Made by a program: the position numbers and the translations under genes. Of a stretch of 64,000 nucleotides of DNA, positions 51,749 to 61,418 are shown in pieces (position 1 is the stretch's first letter; every line of letters starts with the position of its first letter). The DNA lies in assembly GCF_030405905.1 (NCBI RefSeq), contig NZ_JASATW010000008.1:182785-246784 (forward strand), given 5' to 3'. This DNA comes from Sphaerothrix gracilis (lineage in GTDB: Bacteria > Cyanobacteriota > Cyanobacteriia > Phormidesmidales > Phormidesmidaceae). The notes below the pieces were generated by a model. It was given only the letters and a program-made list of their open reading frames with translations. It had not been told where the DNA came from and did not search any database.

Positions 51749-52540
51749 TTAGCTGTCGTCAGTGGGACTCAGTCCTAACTCACTACGGGCAGAGGTCAAA
51801 ACCTCTACGGCTCGCTTCAGCCGCGCTTCTAAATACTGTTTTTGATTGAGCAGCTGACGAATTTTCTGATGGCGGGCAATGGCAAGGCTGACGGTGGAAA
51901 GCTGCTCTGGCGGACAGGGTTGGCACTGCAGACGTCCCTCCGCATTGAGACTGCAAAGATGATATTGCGTCTGAGGAGCTGTCTGGACCGCTGGCGTTGC
52001 CGTTGCCGCTGCTTCCATTTGAGTTTGAATATAGCTTTGCAGCTGCTCAATGTCGCCATATCGCCATACGGCTGATTCTGAAGACTTGATATCAGGGACT
52101 TTGGCTAAGTTGCGCACGTCTGACTCTAGCCAGCCATCTACAATCGGGCCTTCCATATAGATAGCCTGGATAGCCAGTAAAACCCGGCGCAGTTCGCTCT
52201 GCCACTGTTCCACGTTGCTGCCAATCTCCTGCAGCAGGGTCATCGCTAGGGCCGGATTGGCCTCATGTCGGTGACTGCTAAAAGCGGTTCGCTTAACTCT
52301 AGGCAGCGCTGGCAAATCGCCGGCAGTCGGCATCACGGGCAGCGCCGCTGGGTCTACAGCGCGATCGCTCTCGGCCACCACAGGCGCGGGGAGTTCTAGC
52401 GGACGAGTTAAGTTCCGAGAGAAACTTGCAGCCGTAGACGTTTTAGCCGCAATGGTAAATGAAACGCCTGAGCGGGATCTGGCAGGCGGCGGCATCAGCG
52501 GCGTTTGGCTGGATGCAGCTTTATCCGATTGATGAACCAT
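51749..52540 (-). CDS. hypothetical protein, low-complexity N-terminus, coiled-coil C-terminus
   Basis: A 263-residue protein. The first 90 residues are rich in Ser, Pro and Ala and probably disordered. A helical part (about 95-150) contains LLQEIGSNVEQWQSELRRVLLAIQAIY. The C-terminal 60 residues are charged and probably coiled coil. Two cysteines lie in a CQPCPP segment near residue 210. I know no family name; it looks like a cyanobacterial protein of unknown function. Confidence 0.6.
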   Translation of the reverse strand: MVHQSDKAASSQTPLMPPPARSRSGVSFTIAAKTSTAASFSRNLTRPLELPAPVVAESDRAVDPAALPVMPTAGDLPALPRVKRTAFSSHRHEANPALAMTLLQEIGSNVEQWQSELRRVLLAIQAIYMEGPIVDGWLESDVRNLAKVPDIKSSESAVWRYGDIEQLQSYIQTQMEAAATATPAVQTAPQTQYHLCSLNAEGRLQCQPCPPEQLSTVSLAIARHQKIRQLLNQKQYLEARLKRAVEVLTSARSELGLSPTDDS

Positions 52541-52837
52541 AGGCTTTTAAATGCAGATAGACAACGGCGCAGAGGCGTGATGACATTTTCAATAGCCTAT
52601 ACTGCTTTTCTGCAGTTTTTACGCCTACTGAGCCATTAATTTGGCATACATTTCGCTGAGTTCGGGACAGTTTGCAACGATCTGTAAGCTACTTCTGTTA
52701 ATTTCCCAGCGGCATTTTTGCCTTTTGACGGTCTGCAACTCATCCTTTGGCTAGAATTGACTCAGATTCAGAGCTTGTTAGCTTATTGAAGCTGACTAGT
52801 TTAGAGTCACAGGTACCCGACTAGCGGTTTCAGCGAT

Positions 52838-53893
52838 ATGGCAATTCCTCCCTCAGTTCGATACTTGTTTGCTCGCCTGCAGCCTGCGGCTCGGCCTATT
52901 GTCTGGGCGCCGATTTTGGTAGTGACGCTGCTGGGGGTTGTCCTGTGGGAATATCGCCAGCACCCTGAATGGTCAGATGCCTTTGAAATTGACACTGAAT
53001 CACCTAGCGCCCAAATTCCCGAAACCGAGCTGACCTTAGACGAACAGGCGCAGCTATCCCAGGTCGACAGTCTAGCCGTTTTGTTTAATGATTTGGCAGC
53101 CTCTACTCCCACGATTCAAGCTGCTGAAACGCCGGAAGATACCCTGTTTAACCAGCTATCCGAAATCACGAATCAAACGAATCAGGCCCAAATTCGTCCC
53201 AGCAGTTCTTACGCCCCCTACAGGACTCCATCCTCTGCTCAAGCGGACACCTCGTCTGGTACGGCTTCTCCTCCCAGCCTAGCTTCGGCAGCCAATTTGG
53301 CAACGCTGCTCAATCCTGAAGCTGCCTCTCCAGCCGGACAGTCCAGTGCTCTCCAGGAAGCCCTCGGTCGTTTACCCAGTCAGACAGCGGGCACCTCAGA
53401 AACGCGATCGCCTGCCGGACAATCCCCTAATTCAGCTAGCGCTCAAACGACTGGCCCTAGTCAATTCTCGAATGCCGAGATTCCTGCTGCTGCCCAGGGA
53501 AATACGCCTGCCGGAGCCGCTCCCCTGCGCTACATTCCGACCACGCCCAACATGTCGCCGCCACCGGGCACCACAGGCTATACGCCCCCCGCCACCCTCA
53601 ACCTAGCGCCGAACAACTACCCGTCTGGGAATGCCTACACCAATTTGACCACCCCTGGCTTGCCCCAAACCCAGCCCCGCTTCAACGGCCTGCCCAATCG
53701 CTCAGCTACCCCCACGCTGCCAACTAGCCCTGGCAGCCAGTATATTCAGCCCCAGCCCCAGTTTAATAATTCTTCCTCCGTACCCCGTCCCCCCGGTTCC
53801 TATATTGGCGGCGGCGAAATTCAGACTTTTTCTAACCCCTTGGGTTCTTCATCTTGGGGTCCCCAAGATTATCCCAATAACTACAACCCGTAG
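52838..53893 (+). CDS. Pro/Ser/Thr/Gln-rich membrane-anchored protein
   Basis: A 351-residue protein with one N-terminal transmembrane helix (about 24-40) and a long disordered tail rich in Pro, Ser, Thr, Asn and Gln. The only ordered-looking part is an acidic helix-rich segment at about 60-110. The C-terminus has several GxGG and PGSY-like turns. It looks like an extracytoplasmic linker or matrix protein. No family is recognised. It stands alone between the divergent unknown gene and the convergent icd. Confidence 0.6.
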   Translation: MAIPPSVRYLFARLQPAARPIVWAPILVVTLLGVVLWEYRQHPEWSDAFEIDTESPSAQIPETELTLDEQAQLSQVDSLAVLFNDLAASTPTIQAAETPEDTLFNQLSEITNQTNQAQIRPSSSYAPYRTPSSAQADTSSGTASPPSLASAANLATLLNPEAASPAGQSSALQEALGRLPSQTAGTSETRSPAGQSPNSASAQTTGPSQFSNAEIPAAAQGNTPAGAAPLRYIPTTPNMSPPPGTTGYTPPATLNLAPNNYPSGNAYTNLTTPGLPQTQPRFNGLPNRSATPTLPTSPGSQYIQPQPQFNNSSSVPRPPGSYIGGGEIQTFSNPLGSSSWGPQDYPNNYNP

Positions 53894-53970
53894 GAACCTA
53901 GAAACCGAGCCTGCCCCACAGCCGTTTTGTCTCAACGCGACGGCGCAAAACCCGGTTTCTAGCCAGCTCA

Positions 53971-55395
53971 CTACTGATCAAAGTGGCTGATAATCGCTTC
54001 AGCAAACTCGGAACACTTCAGCGGCTCTACTGGCGGATCCATCATGCGGGCTAGGTCGTAGGTGACCTGATGGTTAGCGATCGCCGTACTGATGCCGTTA
54101 CGAACCAAATCAGCCGCCTCCTGCCAGCCTAAATACTCCAGCATCATCACCCCGGAGAGAATTAGCGAGCCGGGATTAATCCGATCGAGTCCGGCATGTT
54201 TGGGAGCAGTGCCGTGGGTAGCTTCAAAAATAGCGCACTGATCGCCAATGTTGGCCCCCGGCCCCATCCCCAGGCCGCCGACAATCGCGGCAGCGGCATC
54301 TGAGAGATAATCCCCGTTGAGATTCATCGTTGCCAAGATGGAATACTCATCTGGACGGGTCTGAATCTGCTGAAAAATACTGTCGGCGATGCGATCGTTC
54401 ACCATGATTTTGTCTTTCCACTGGCCGTTGCCGTGGCTATCCCAGATCGCCTCTAGAATTTGGGTCACTTCTGCCCTGACTGCCGCCTGTTTTTCTGGGG
54501 TGAGAGAATCATAGCCCGGTTCGATCTTGCGGGCATTCTCATCTACTGAGATATCCGGGTTGCTCTCTTTATTGCTCAGCACCCAGGACTCTTGCTCGGT
54601 CACGCAGGATTGCCGAAATTCACTCGTCGCCAGCTCATAGCCCCAGTCTCGAAACGCGCCTTCGGTGTACTTCATGATGTTGCCTTTATGCACCAAGGTC
54701 ACCATCTGCTTAGCTTTGGGGAGCTGAAGCGCATGTTTAATCGCTCGGCGCACCAGCCGCTGTGAACCTGTTTTGCTAATCGGCTTGATACCAATACCCG
54801 AATCCCAGGGAATTTGCTTGCTGCCGTGTTCTGGTGTCGCTGGGATCAGGTCGTCATTTAGCAGCTTGATTAGGCGATCGCCCATTTCACTGCCCTGCTT
54901 CCACTCAATGCCCAGATAAATGTCCTCAGTGTTTTCCCGGTAGACAATCACGTCTAGCTTGTCTGGCTGCTTGTGAGGCGAGGGCGTCCCCGTATAGTAA
55001 CGGCAGGGCCGTACGCAGGCGTAGAGATCATTAATTTGCCGCAGGGCCACATTGAGAGAGCGAATGCCGCCGCCGACCGGCGTTGTCAGCGGCCCTTTAA
55101 TCGCCACGCCGTATTCGCGAATAGCCTGTAGCGTATCTTCAGGCAGGTACTCATACGTGCCGTACTTATCGCAGGCTTCATCCCCCGCATAAACCTTGAA
55201 CCAGACAATCTGACGCTGACTGCCATAGGCCGCTCTGACCGCTGCATCCAAAACTTTCTGGGTTGCGGGCCAGATATCGACGCCTGTGCCGTCTCCGCGA
55301 ATAAAGGGAATAATGGGATCATCTGGGACGACAGGCTCGCCATTTTGAAAAGTGATTTTGTGGCCGGTTTCAGGCGGCGAGATCTTTTGGTACAT
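53971..55395 (-). CDS. icd: NADP-dependent isocitrate dehydrogenase
   Basis: A 474-residue enzyme that converts isocitrate to 2-oxoglutarate, the link between carbon and nitrogen metabolism in cyanobacteria. The N-terminal VPDDPIIPFIRGDGTG, the isocitrate-binding region GGIRSLNVALRQ, and YRENTEDIYLGIEW are all present. Later DRIADSIFQQIQT, the metal-binding NGDYLSDAAAA and the cofactor loop FEATHGTAPKHAG complete the enzyme. Length is as usual for cyanobacterial Icd. The promoter region of about 265 bases also serves the divergent response regulator gene, where NtcA-type control is expected but no box was identified by eye. Confidence 0.97.
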   Translation of the reverse strand: MYQKISPPETGHKITFQNGEPVVPDDPIIPFIRGDGTGVDIWPATQKVLDAAVRAAYGSQRQIVWFKVYAGDEACDKYGTYEYLPEDTLQAIREYGVAIKGPLTTPVGGGIRSLNVALRQINDLYACVRPCRYYTGTPSPHKQPDKLDVIVYRENTEDIYLGIEWKQGSEMGDRLIKLLNDDLIPATPEHGSKQIPWDSGIGIKPISKTGSQRLVRRAIKHALQLPKAKQMVTLVHKGNIMKYTEGAFRDWGYELATSEFRQSCVTEQESWVLSNKESNPDISVDENARKIEPGYDSLTPEKQAAVRAEVTQILEAIWDSHGNGQWKDKIMVNDRIADSIFQQIQTRPDEYSILATMNLNGDYLSDAAAAIVGGLGMGPGANIGDQCAIFEATHGTAPKHAGLDRINPGSLILSGVMMLEYLGWQEAADLVRNGISTAIANHQVTYDLARMMDPPVEPLKCSEFAEAIISHFDQ

Positions 55396-55660
55396 AAAAT
55401 TTGATGAGTTTGGCTAGTCTGACTTACGATATTTATCAAGAGTATCGGCTAAGTGCAACACCTAATAAGTTCGTGCAGCAGCAGATATGTTTAATTTTGA
55501 GATATGGATTGGCTTCCCCATAATTTGCAAATTTAACTACAGTTAATGTCAGACACCCATTAGATACCGTAGAGAATGGTTTTACAAACTATTGGGTAGA
55601 TCTCCAAATTGTCTCCCGGTATAGGCTGTGGCTCTTCATAATCGTTTCTAATTAAGGTGG

Positions 55661-56326
55661 ATGAAAAGAATTTTATTAGTAGATGACGATATAACGCTCC
55701 GAACCGCTCTGACCCGACACTTAGAAGACCGGGGTTATATTGTCCGGGGAGCGGCTTCTGGCGTAGAAGGGCTGACTCTGTTTGAGGAAGAACCGCCCGA
55801 TCTGGTGGTGTCAGACGTGATGATGCCAGAGATGGACGGTCTAGAATTTTGCGGACGCTTACGATCGAGCCGCATTGGGCAGCTAGTCCCTTTTATCTTT
55901 CTCTCCAGTCGCGGCGAAGTTGACGATCGGGTCCAGGGACACAATATCGGAGGAGATGATTATCTGGTTAAGCCATTTCATCCCCGGGAACTAGTCGCCA
56001 AGATTGAAGCCCAGCTAGAGCGATCGCGGCGCATTCACTCCGAAATTGTCCGTCTGATTCAGCAGGCCAATGTCCAGTCTGAGTCTTCGGAAGCAGATCC
56101 ACCCCAGCCTTTGCCGCTCACCCCAGCCGAAGAAAAAGTCTTTTGGGAAGTCATTCAGGGCTACACCAATAAGCAAATCGGCGATCGCCTCTTCATCAGT
56201 CCGCGTACCGTGCAGACGCACTTGAGCAACATTCTCAGCAAGCTTGCCCTAGACAATCGCTCTCAGCTAATTCGGTTCGCCTTTGAACATGGCTATCGTC
56301 CACCCCACGACGGCGAATCCCAGTAG
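55661..56326 (+). CDS. LuxR/NarL-type response regulator
   Basis: A 221-residue regulator. The receiver (1-120) has VDDD, phospho-acceptor D52 in VVSDVMMPEMDG, an FLSSRG strand and the LVKPFHP lysine loop. A linker of about 30 residues precedes a LuxR helix-turn-helix (about 155-215) with LTPAEEKVFWEVIQGYTNKQIGDRLFISPRTVQTHLSNILSK-like pattern. It is one of the cyanobacterial/plastid Ycf29-like regulators by general appearance. A cognate kinase is not encoded adjacently. Confidence 0.9.
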   Translation: MKRILLVDDDITLRTALTRHLEDRGYIVRGAASGVEGLTLFEEEPPDLVVSDVMMPEMDGLEFCGRLRSSRIGQLVPFIFLSSRGEVDDRVQGHNIGGDDYLVKPFHPRELVAKIEAQLERSRRIHSEIVRLIQQANVQSESSEADPPQPLPLTPAEEKVFWEVIQGYTNKQIGDRLFISPRTVQTHLSNILSKLALDNRSQLIRFAFEHGYRPPHDGESQ

Positions 56327-56403
56327 CTATCAGCCAACTCCCTCTAGCTTGCGGCGTCAATCCCTTCTATGATCTATGGGAACGTGAGTCCCTTAGTTTT
56401 GAT

Positions 56404-57123
56404 ATGAGCAGCTTTGCCACTAATTCCGCGCCTGCCAACTCCAGCCCGATCGCAGAACTTCTGGCTCAACTGCGTGCCGACAATCCTAAAAAGCAGCTCT
56501 CAGCGCTGCATCAGCTAGCCACGATGGCTGATAGCGGCCTGGAACCCTTGATGGAGTTCTTATCGGCCAGACGGCAACAGCCAGTCACCTACCTAGACGG
56601 CACAGCTTATCGCCTGCTTTGGCAAAGCCAGACTCCTGAGACAGAAGCGTTTTTGCAAAAGCACTGGCCCCAGGGCTTAGTCGAGCTAACTTCTAAACAA
56701 GGAATAGACTACGCCGACCTGCAGCAAGATTTAGTAAGACAGGAATTTGAAGCCGCCGATCGCCTGACTTTGAAGCACTTATGTCAGCTTGCTGGTGCGG
56801 GAGCGGTTCAGCGCGGCTGGCTTTATTTTACAGAAGTCGAAAATTTTCCCGCCGAAGATTTACGCACTCTAGACCAGCTATGGCAGGTTTATTCAGAAGG
56901 AAAGTTTGGCTTTGCGAAACAGCGAGAAATTTGGCTGAGCAACAATCAAAACTGGGAAAAACTTTGGCACAAAATTGCCTGGAAAAAAGGCAATGTTTGG
57001 ACTCGTTATCCAAACGAATTTATCTGGAATTTATCAGCTCCCGCAGGGCATTTACCCCTCTCCAATCAGCTACGAGGCGTTCGCGCTATGGCTGCACTCC
57101 TAAATCATCCTGTTTGGGCGTAG
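56404..57123 (+). CDS. gun4: GUN4 Mg-chelatase regulator
   Basis: A 239-residue protein. The N-terminal 85 residues form the helical bundle usual in cyanobacterial Gun4. The GUN4 core (about 100-225) has DYADLQQDLVRQEFEAADRLT, a GWLYFTEVENFPAEDL loop region, FGFAKQREIWL and the porphyrin-contacting W-rich region, ending in PLSNQLRGVR. Gun4 binds protoporphyrin and Mg-protoporphyrin and activates Mg-chelatase at ChlH. The ChlI subunit gene is in this window at 28324. It stands 77 bases after the LuxR-type regulator on the same strand. Confidence 0.94.
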   Translation: MSSFATNSAPANSSPIAELLAQLRADNPKKQLSALHQLATMADSGLEPLMEFLSARRQQPVTYLDGTAYRLLWQSQTPETEAFLQKHWPQGLVELTSKQGIDYADLQQDLVRQEFEAADRLTLKHLCQLAGAGAVQRGWLYFTEVENFPAEDLRTLDQLWQVYSEGKFGFAKQREIWLSNNQNWEKLWHKIAWKKGNVWTRYPNEFIWNLSAPAGHLPLSNQLRGVRAMAALLNHPVWA

Positions 57124-57474
57124 CGGGTCAAGCAGCTTAGCCAGTCAAGGCCATCATACTCGTACAGAACTGCTTCTATCCGCCTTTACAGCAGCAGAGA
57201 CTTTTGCGGCTGTTAGCTTCATAAAATCGACATTCATTTCTGAGTTTCCTCATCGTTTCTTCATGGCATTAGTTTCAGGAAATGCTGTGAGACTGCTTGC
57301 TTTAAGCAAGTTGAATAAAGTATTGCTGACGCCAGTATTTTTACTTAATCTTAGGTATGAGGTTTTACAGCTTTAAGCACATTCTCTAGTGAAGTACTGA
57401 CCCTTAGCGGGTTTAAGATATGCAGAGACAGGGAATGCTTGAACTGTAAAGCTTTTGATGTATGACCGGAGTCA
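57124..57474. other. intergenic region between gun4 and the GAF-kinase-like gene
   Basis: A 351-base AT-rich gap. No small gene, RNA or strong terminator is visible. It should contain the promoter of the next gene. Confidence 0.4.
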
Positions 57475-58971
57475 ATGAAGCAAAGTGCTAGGTACGTCAT
57501 GGACACTGGCCTGTCAACTATTCATTCCCCTGAAAATTTGACACGTCATATGAAAAACTCACACCCTGTAGATTCAGAACGACAACGTGTTCGCGCTGTT
57601 CAAGAGCTAGGACTGCTAGCTGACGAAAGCATACCCGTCTTTGACGAAGCAACCCAGACGGCAGCTCGCATCTTAGCAGCTCCTATCTGCGTTTTTAGCA
57701 TTACCGATGGTGATTTTCAGTTCTTTAAATCAGCAGTAGGGCTATCCCGGCTTGGGCTGATGAATCAGCTAGCAGCTTCGCGTCGTCTACCGCGAGCAGA
57801 AGCGCTATGTTCCCAGGTAATTGCTAGCAGCAAAGTTTTAATCGTAGAGGATATTGCCAGTCAGTCTGAATTTTCTCAAAGCTGCCTATTGCAGCACTAT
57901 GGCATTCGGGCCTACTTGGGAGTGCCTATCGTCATTTCCAGTGGTGAATGCATTGGTAGTTTGGCGATCATGGATCTCAAGCCGCGACAGTTTACCGCTC
58001 AGGACATAGCCTTTTTGGAACTCAATGCTCGCTGGAGTATTAGTGAGTTTGAGCGCGATCGCCTATTTCAATCGACCTCTCGTAACTACGCACCCCAGAC
58101 CCCGGCCCAGCCCAAAGCGGAAGCGTCTTTGCAGTCAACTATCAACGCAGTGCGGATTGAGCTAATTGCTCAACTGACACAGGAGCTGCGTAACCCGCTC
58201 ACCTCAATTATGGGCATGGCGGGGATGCTCAGCCGCGAAATCTACGGGCCGCTGACGCAAAAGCAAAAAGAATATGCTGGCATTATCTGCAACAGCAGCC
58301 AGACCGTTCTTGGCCTGATGGATGAAATCATTGGCCTAGGCACAGCTCAGGAAGACTATCGACAGCTCAGCCTAACGCCCGTAGATATTGAAATGCTCAG
58401 TCAGCAGGTGATTAGCAGCCTGGAATCTTTGGCCCAGCAGCAAGGGCAGCGCATGAGCCTCACCATAGAGCCAGGTTCCCGCATTTGGGTGCTGGACAAG
58501 GGTAAAACTAAACAGCTTATTTACCACCTGGTTTACAGCATCATTCAGCTTTCTAGTGAAGGCGGCACCGTTCGCGTTCACATTTCCCGCAAAGACGATC
58601 GCCTGAATCTAGCTGTGTGGTTTTCCCATCCTTGGCTAGGAGAAGGTTTGCCTCAGGCAGTACTCTCACTCGATCAGCTACTAGAAATTTCTCTGAGCTA
58701 TCAGTCTTTAGAGGCTCAGGCTGGTCTGTTGCTTCATCGGCCCCAGGACTCAAACACAGAAGCTGACTCCCCATTGCCGGCACTCTCAGAAGCGGCGAAG
58801 GCTGATATTTCCCGCGAAGGACTGGGACTATTGCTGAGCCGCCAGCTCGCGGAAATTCACGGCGGTTCCTTAGCGCTGCAGGGATCTTTGGAAGGGGGCT
58901 ATCGCTATATTGCCAGCCTGCCACAGCTTGCCGAAGAGGTGACGATGGTGACAGTTGCGCAGACGCCTTAA
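57475..58971 (+). CDS. GAF-domain pseudo-histidine kinase
   Basis: A 498-residue soluble protein with an N-terminal GAF domain (about 45-195), a dimerisation/phosphotransfer-like helix pair (about 225-300) and a degenerate ATPase-like domain. The phospho-accepting His is absent: where HELRTPL is expected, the sequence is QELRNPLTSI (Gln236). The N box is lost, the DGPGI box is not present, and only the GLGLLLSRQLAEIHGG segment remains. It is therefore probably unable to phosphorylate itself and more likely works as a signalling scaffold or kinase modulator. The upstream start at 57475 is used; M9 or M26 are alternatives. Confidence 0.85.
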   Translation: MKQSARYVMDTGLSTIHSPENLTRHMKNSHPVDSERQRVRAVQELGLLADESIPVFDEATQTAARILAAPICVFSITDGDFQFFKSAVGLSRLGLMNQLAASRRLPRAEALCSQVIASSKVLIVEDIASQSEFSQSCLLQHYGIRAYLGVPIVISSGECIGSLAIMDLKPRQFTAQDIAFLELNARWSISEFERDRLFQSTSRNYAPQTPAQPKAEASLQSTINAVRIELIAQLTQELRNPLTSIMGMAGMLSREIYGPLTQKQKEYAGIICNSSQTVLGLMDEIIGLGTAQEDYRQLSLTPVDIEMLSQQVISSLESLAQQQGQRMSLTIEPGSRIWVLDKGKTKQLIYHLVYSIIQLSSEGGTVRVHISRKDDRLNLAVWFSHPWLGEGLPQAVLSLDQLLEISLSYQSLEAQAGLLLHRPQDSNTEADSPLPALSEAAKADISREGLGLLLSRQLAEIHGGSLALQGSLEGGYRYIASLPQLAEEVTMVTVAQTP

Positions 58972-59130
58972 ACCCTAAATTAGCTGACTATAGGCGGTCT
59001 ATCAGAAGTCTATTTGTAGCGTAGATAAACTTTGTCTTGAGATAGATTTCTGGGCTAGCCGCGGGAAACAGCCAGACTCTGCGCTATGTTTGGCTAGAAG
59101 CCTGCGCTAGTGCCTAATCGAAAAACTACC

Positions 59131-59928
59131 ATGTTGGAACTCTATCAGTTTGAAGGATCTCATTACAGCGAGAAAATTCGCCTCATCCTAGACTATAAGC
59201 AGCTTTCGTACCGCAAGGTTGAAGTTGCGCCGGGAGTAGGACAGATTGATCTCTATCGCATGTCGGGGCAGCGACAGGTACCTGTCCTCAAGGATGACAA
59301 TGAAGTCATTCCCGACTCAACCGCCATTGCTCAGTACCTCGACGAAAAGTATCCAGAGCGCCCCGTCATTCCCACCACGCCTAAACAGCGAGGTCTGTGC
59401 CTGATGATGGAAGCCTGGGCAGATGAGTCTATCGGTCTCAATGCTCGGACGGCGATGATCGGTGCCTTCAATCAGCATCCTAACTTTCGGACAGCGCTGC
59501 TGCCTGCTTCCACGCCGGAGCTACTCAAAAATCTGGTGGGTTCTGTGCCGGGTGATGTTCTCAGCCTGCTGGGAACGGGGGCTGGCTTTGGGGCGGATGC
59601 GGTCAAAACTGCTCATGCCATCCTGCAGCAAAACTTGGAGGCCCTTTGTCTGCTGCTACAGGAAAGTCCCTATCTCGTTGGCGACCAGCCGACGCTGGCT
59701 GATTTTGCTGTTGCTGGCCTATCAATGTATATCAAGTTTCCAGACAGGCAGTACGTTGATTTGCCTGCCGGAATCTGCGGCAAAGGTGTACCGGGACTGG
59801 CTGATGATCCAACCTATCGCCCTTTCTTTAGCTGGCGCGATCGCCTTTATGCCGACTACCGCGAGGTCAGCATTCCCAACACGGCCGAAACCGTTGGCCC
59901 CGGCCCCCAGTCTATCAGCATTGACTAA
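59131..59928 (+). CDS. glutathione S-transferase family protein
   Basis: A 265-residue protein. The N-terminal thioredoxin-fold domain has LYQFEGSHYSEKIRLILDYK, with Ser in the place of the catalytic Ser or Cys, then RQVPVLKDDNEVIPDSTAIAQYLDEKYP, which binds glutathione. An all-helical C-terminal domain (about 85-230) includes PYLVGDQPTLADFAVAGL. The ATG at 59131 gives the usual start; an in-frame GTG seven codons upstream is an alternative. It could serve detoxification or glutathione-linked redox control. Confidence 0.88.
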   Translation: MLELYQFEGSHYSEKIRLILDYKQLSYRKVEVAPGVGQIDLYRMSGQRQVPVLKDDNEVIPDSTAIAQYLDEKYPERPVIPTTPKQRGLCLMMEAWADESIGLNARTAMIGAFNQHPNFRTALLPASTPELLKNLVGSVPGDVLSLLGTGAGFGADAVKTAHAILQQNLEALCLLLQESPYLVGDQPTLADFAVAGLSMYIKFPDRQYVDLPAGICGKGVPGLADDPTYRPFFSWRDRLYADYREVSIPNTAETVGPGPQSISID

Positions 59929-60084
59929 GACAGCCTGAATACGGCTTCTATCAGCCAAAATTGCCGGGTACATGGGCTGGCAGGAGGAGTTGAGTTTACC
60001 TGATTCCTCCTGCTCAGGGCTGTCTGTGTATGAATGTTCGGGGCAGCAGCGTAAACTGGAGATTGTTTTTCCGCTAGACGTTTG

Positions 60085-61410
60085 ATGACAGCGATCGCCC
60101 AGCAGCTAGAAGCCTTACTGACGCCTCAGCAAGTTATCGATTGGTCCCAGCTAGCCCCTGCTACAACAGACCGTATTCAACAGGCGATCGCGGCTGAAAC
60201 CCAGCTACCCTGCGTAGTGTATCCCCAGTCCGAGGCTGAGCTAGCGGCAATTGTCGCTCATGCCGATCGCGATCGCTGGCGGCTGCTGCCGATGGGGCAG
60301 GCCAGCAAGCTAGGCTGGGGGGGACTCGCGGCTGGAGTAGATGTAATCGTCAGTACAGCGCGGCTCAATCGCTTACTGAATCATGCCGTAGGCGACTTGG
60401 TGATGACGGCTGAAGCCGGACTTTCTTTTGCGGCTTTGCAAACTACCCTGCAGGTCACCCAGCAGTTTCTAGCCATAGATCCGACCTATCCCGACGAAGC
60501 GACTCTAGGCGGCATCGTTGCCACAGCGGACACAGGCGCTTTGCGGCAGCGATACAACAGCGTCCGCGACATGCTGATTGGCATTCGCTTTGTTCGTCAT
60601 GATGGTGAGATTGTTAAGGCAGGCGGCAAAGTGGTCAAAAACGTCGCTGGCTACGACCTCATGAAGCTGCTAACCGGGTCTTATGGCAGCTTGGCGATTA
60701 TTTCACAGGTGACCTTTCGCACCTATCCGCTGCCGGAAACTTCGCAGACAGTTTTAGTCACAGGCGAACTCGGGGCGATCGCCCAGCTTTGCCAAACGGT
60801 CAAGGCTTCGGTATTGACCCCTGCTAGCTTAGATTTACTGTCGTCTCAGCTCCTGACTCAGCTAGGCTATAGTGCTCCAGCCGGACTAGCCGTTCGGTTC
60901 CAAACAATCCAGGCTGGCGTCACCTCACAGGTGGAGCAGCTAGAGGCGCTCAGTCACAAATCAGACCTGCAGACGCATAGGCTGAGCCATCCGGACGAGG
61001 CTCAATTGTGGCAGCAGATTCAGGCTCAGCTATGGCCGAGCGCAGGCGATCGCACCCACACAGTTGGCTGTAAGCTCGGCATACCGCCTGCCAAAGCGGC
61101 TGAACTACTGCAGCTGATTGACCAGAGTAATCGCGCCGAGCTGTTAGCTGCTGGACGGATTCAGGCTGGTAGCGGGTTGGGATCGCTGCGCCTAACAGGA
61201 GCGATAACGGCCGACTTGCTGAGACAGGTGCGATCGCGCTGCGAAGCACTAGGTGGTTTTCTGAGCATTCTGGAGGCTCCGCCTCAACTGAAACAGCAGG
61301 TCGAAACCTGGGGCTATACAGGGAATGCTTTGCCCCTGATGCGTCAGCTAAAGCAACAGTTTGATCCCCAGTCGATCCTCAGTCCGGGGAGATTTATTAG
61401 TGGCCTATAA
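60085..61410 (+). CDS. glcE: glycolate oxidase FAD-binding subunit GlcE-like
   Basis: A 441-residue FAD-linked oxidase. The PCMH-type FAD domain has the segment LLPMGQASKLGWGG, a TYPDEATLGGIVATADTG loop and VKAGGKVVKNVAGYDLMKLLTGSYGSLAIIS, the typical GlcE signature. The C-terminal half is the substrate-binding and cap part ending with QFDPQSILSPGR. GlcD, GlcE and GlcF make up bacterial glycolate dehydrogenase, which handles photorespiratory glycolate. glcD and glcF are not in the window. The ATG at 60085 is chosen over a TTG one codon earlier. Confidence 0.85.
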   Translation: MTAIAQQLEALLTPQQVIDWSQLAPATTDRIQQAIAAETQLPCVVYPQSEAELAAIVAHADRDRWRLLPMGQASKLGWGGLAAGVDVIVSTARLNRLLNHAVGDLVMTAEAGLSFAALQTTLQVTQQFLAIDPTYPDEATLGGIVATADTGALRQRYNSVRDMLIGIRFVRHDGEIVKAGGKVVKNVAGYDLMKLLTGSYGSLAIISQVTFRTYPLPETSQTVLVTGELGAIAQLCQTVKASVLTPASLDLLSSQLLTQLGYSAPAGLAVRFQTIQAGVTSQVEQLEALSHKSDLQTHRLSHPDEAQLWQQIQAQLWPSAGDRTHTVGCKLGIPPAKAAELLQLIDQSNRAELLAAGRIQAGSGLGSLRLTGAITADLLRQVRSRCEALGGFLSILEAPPQLKQQVETWGYTGNALPLMRQLKQQFDPQSILSPGRFISGL

Positions 61411-61418
61411 TCACTACT

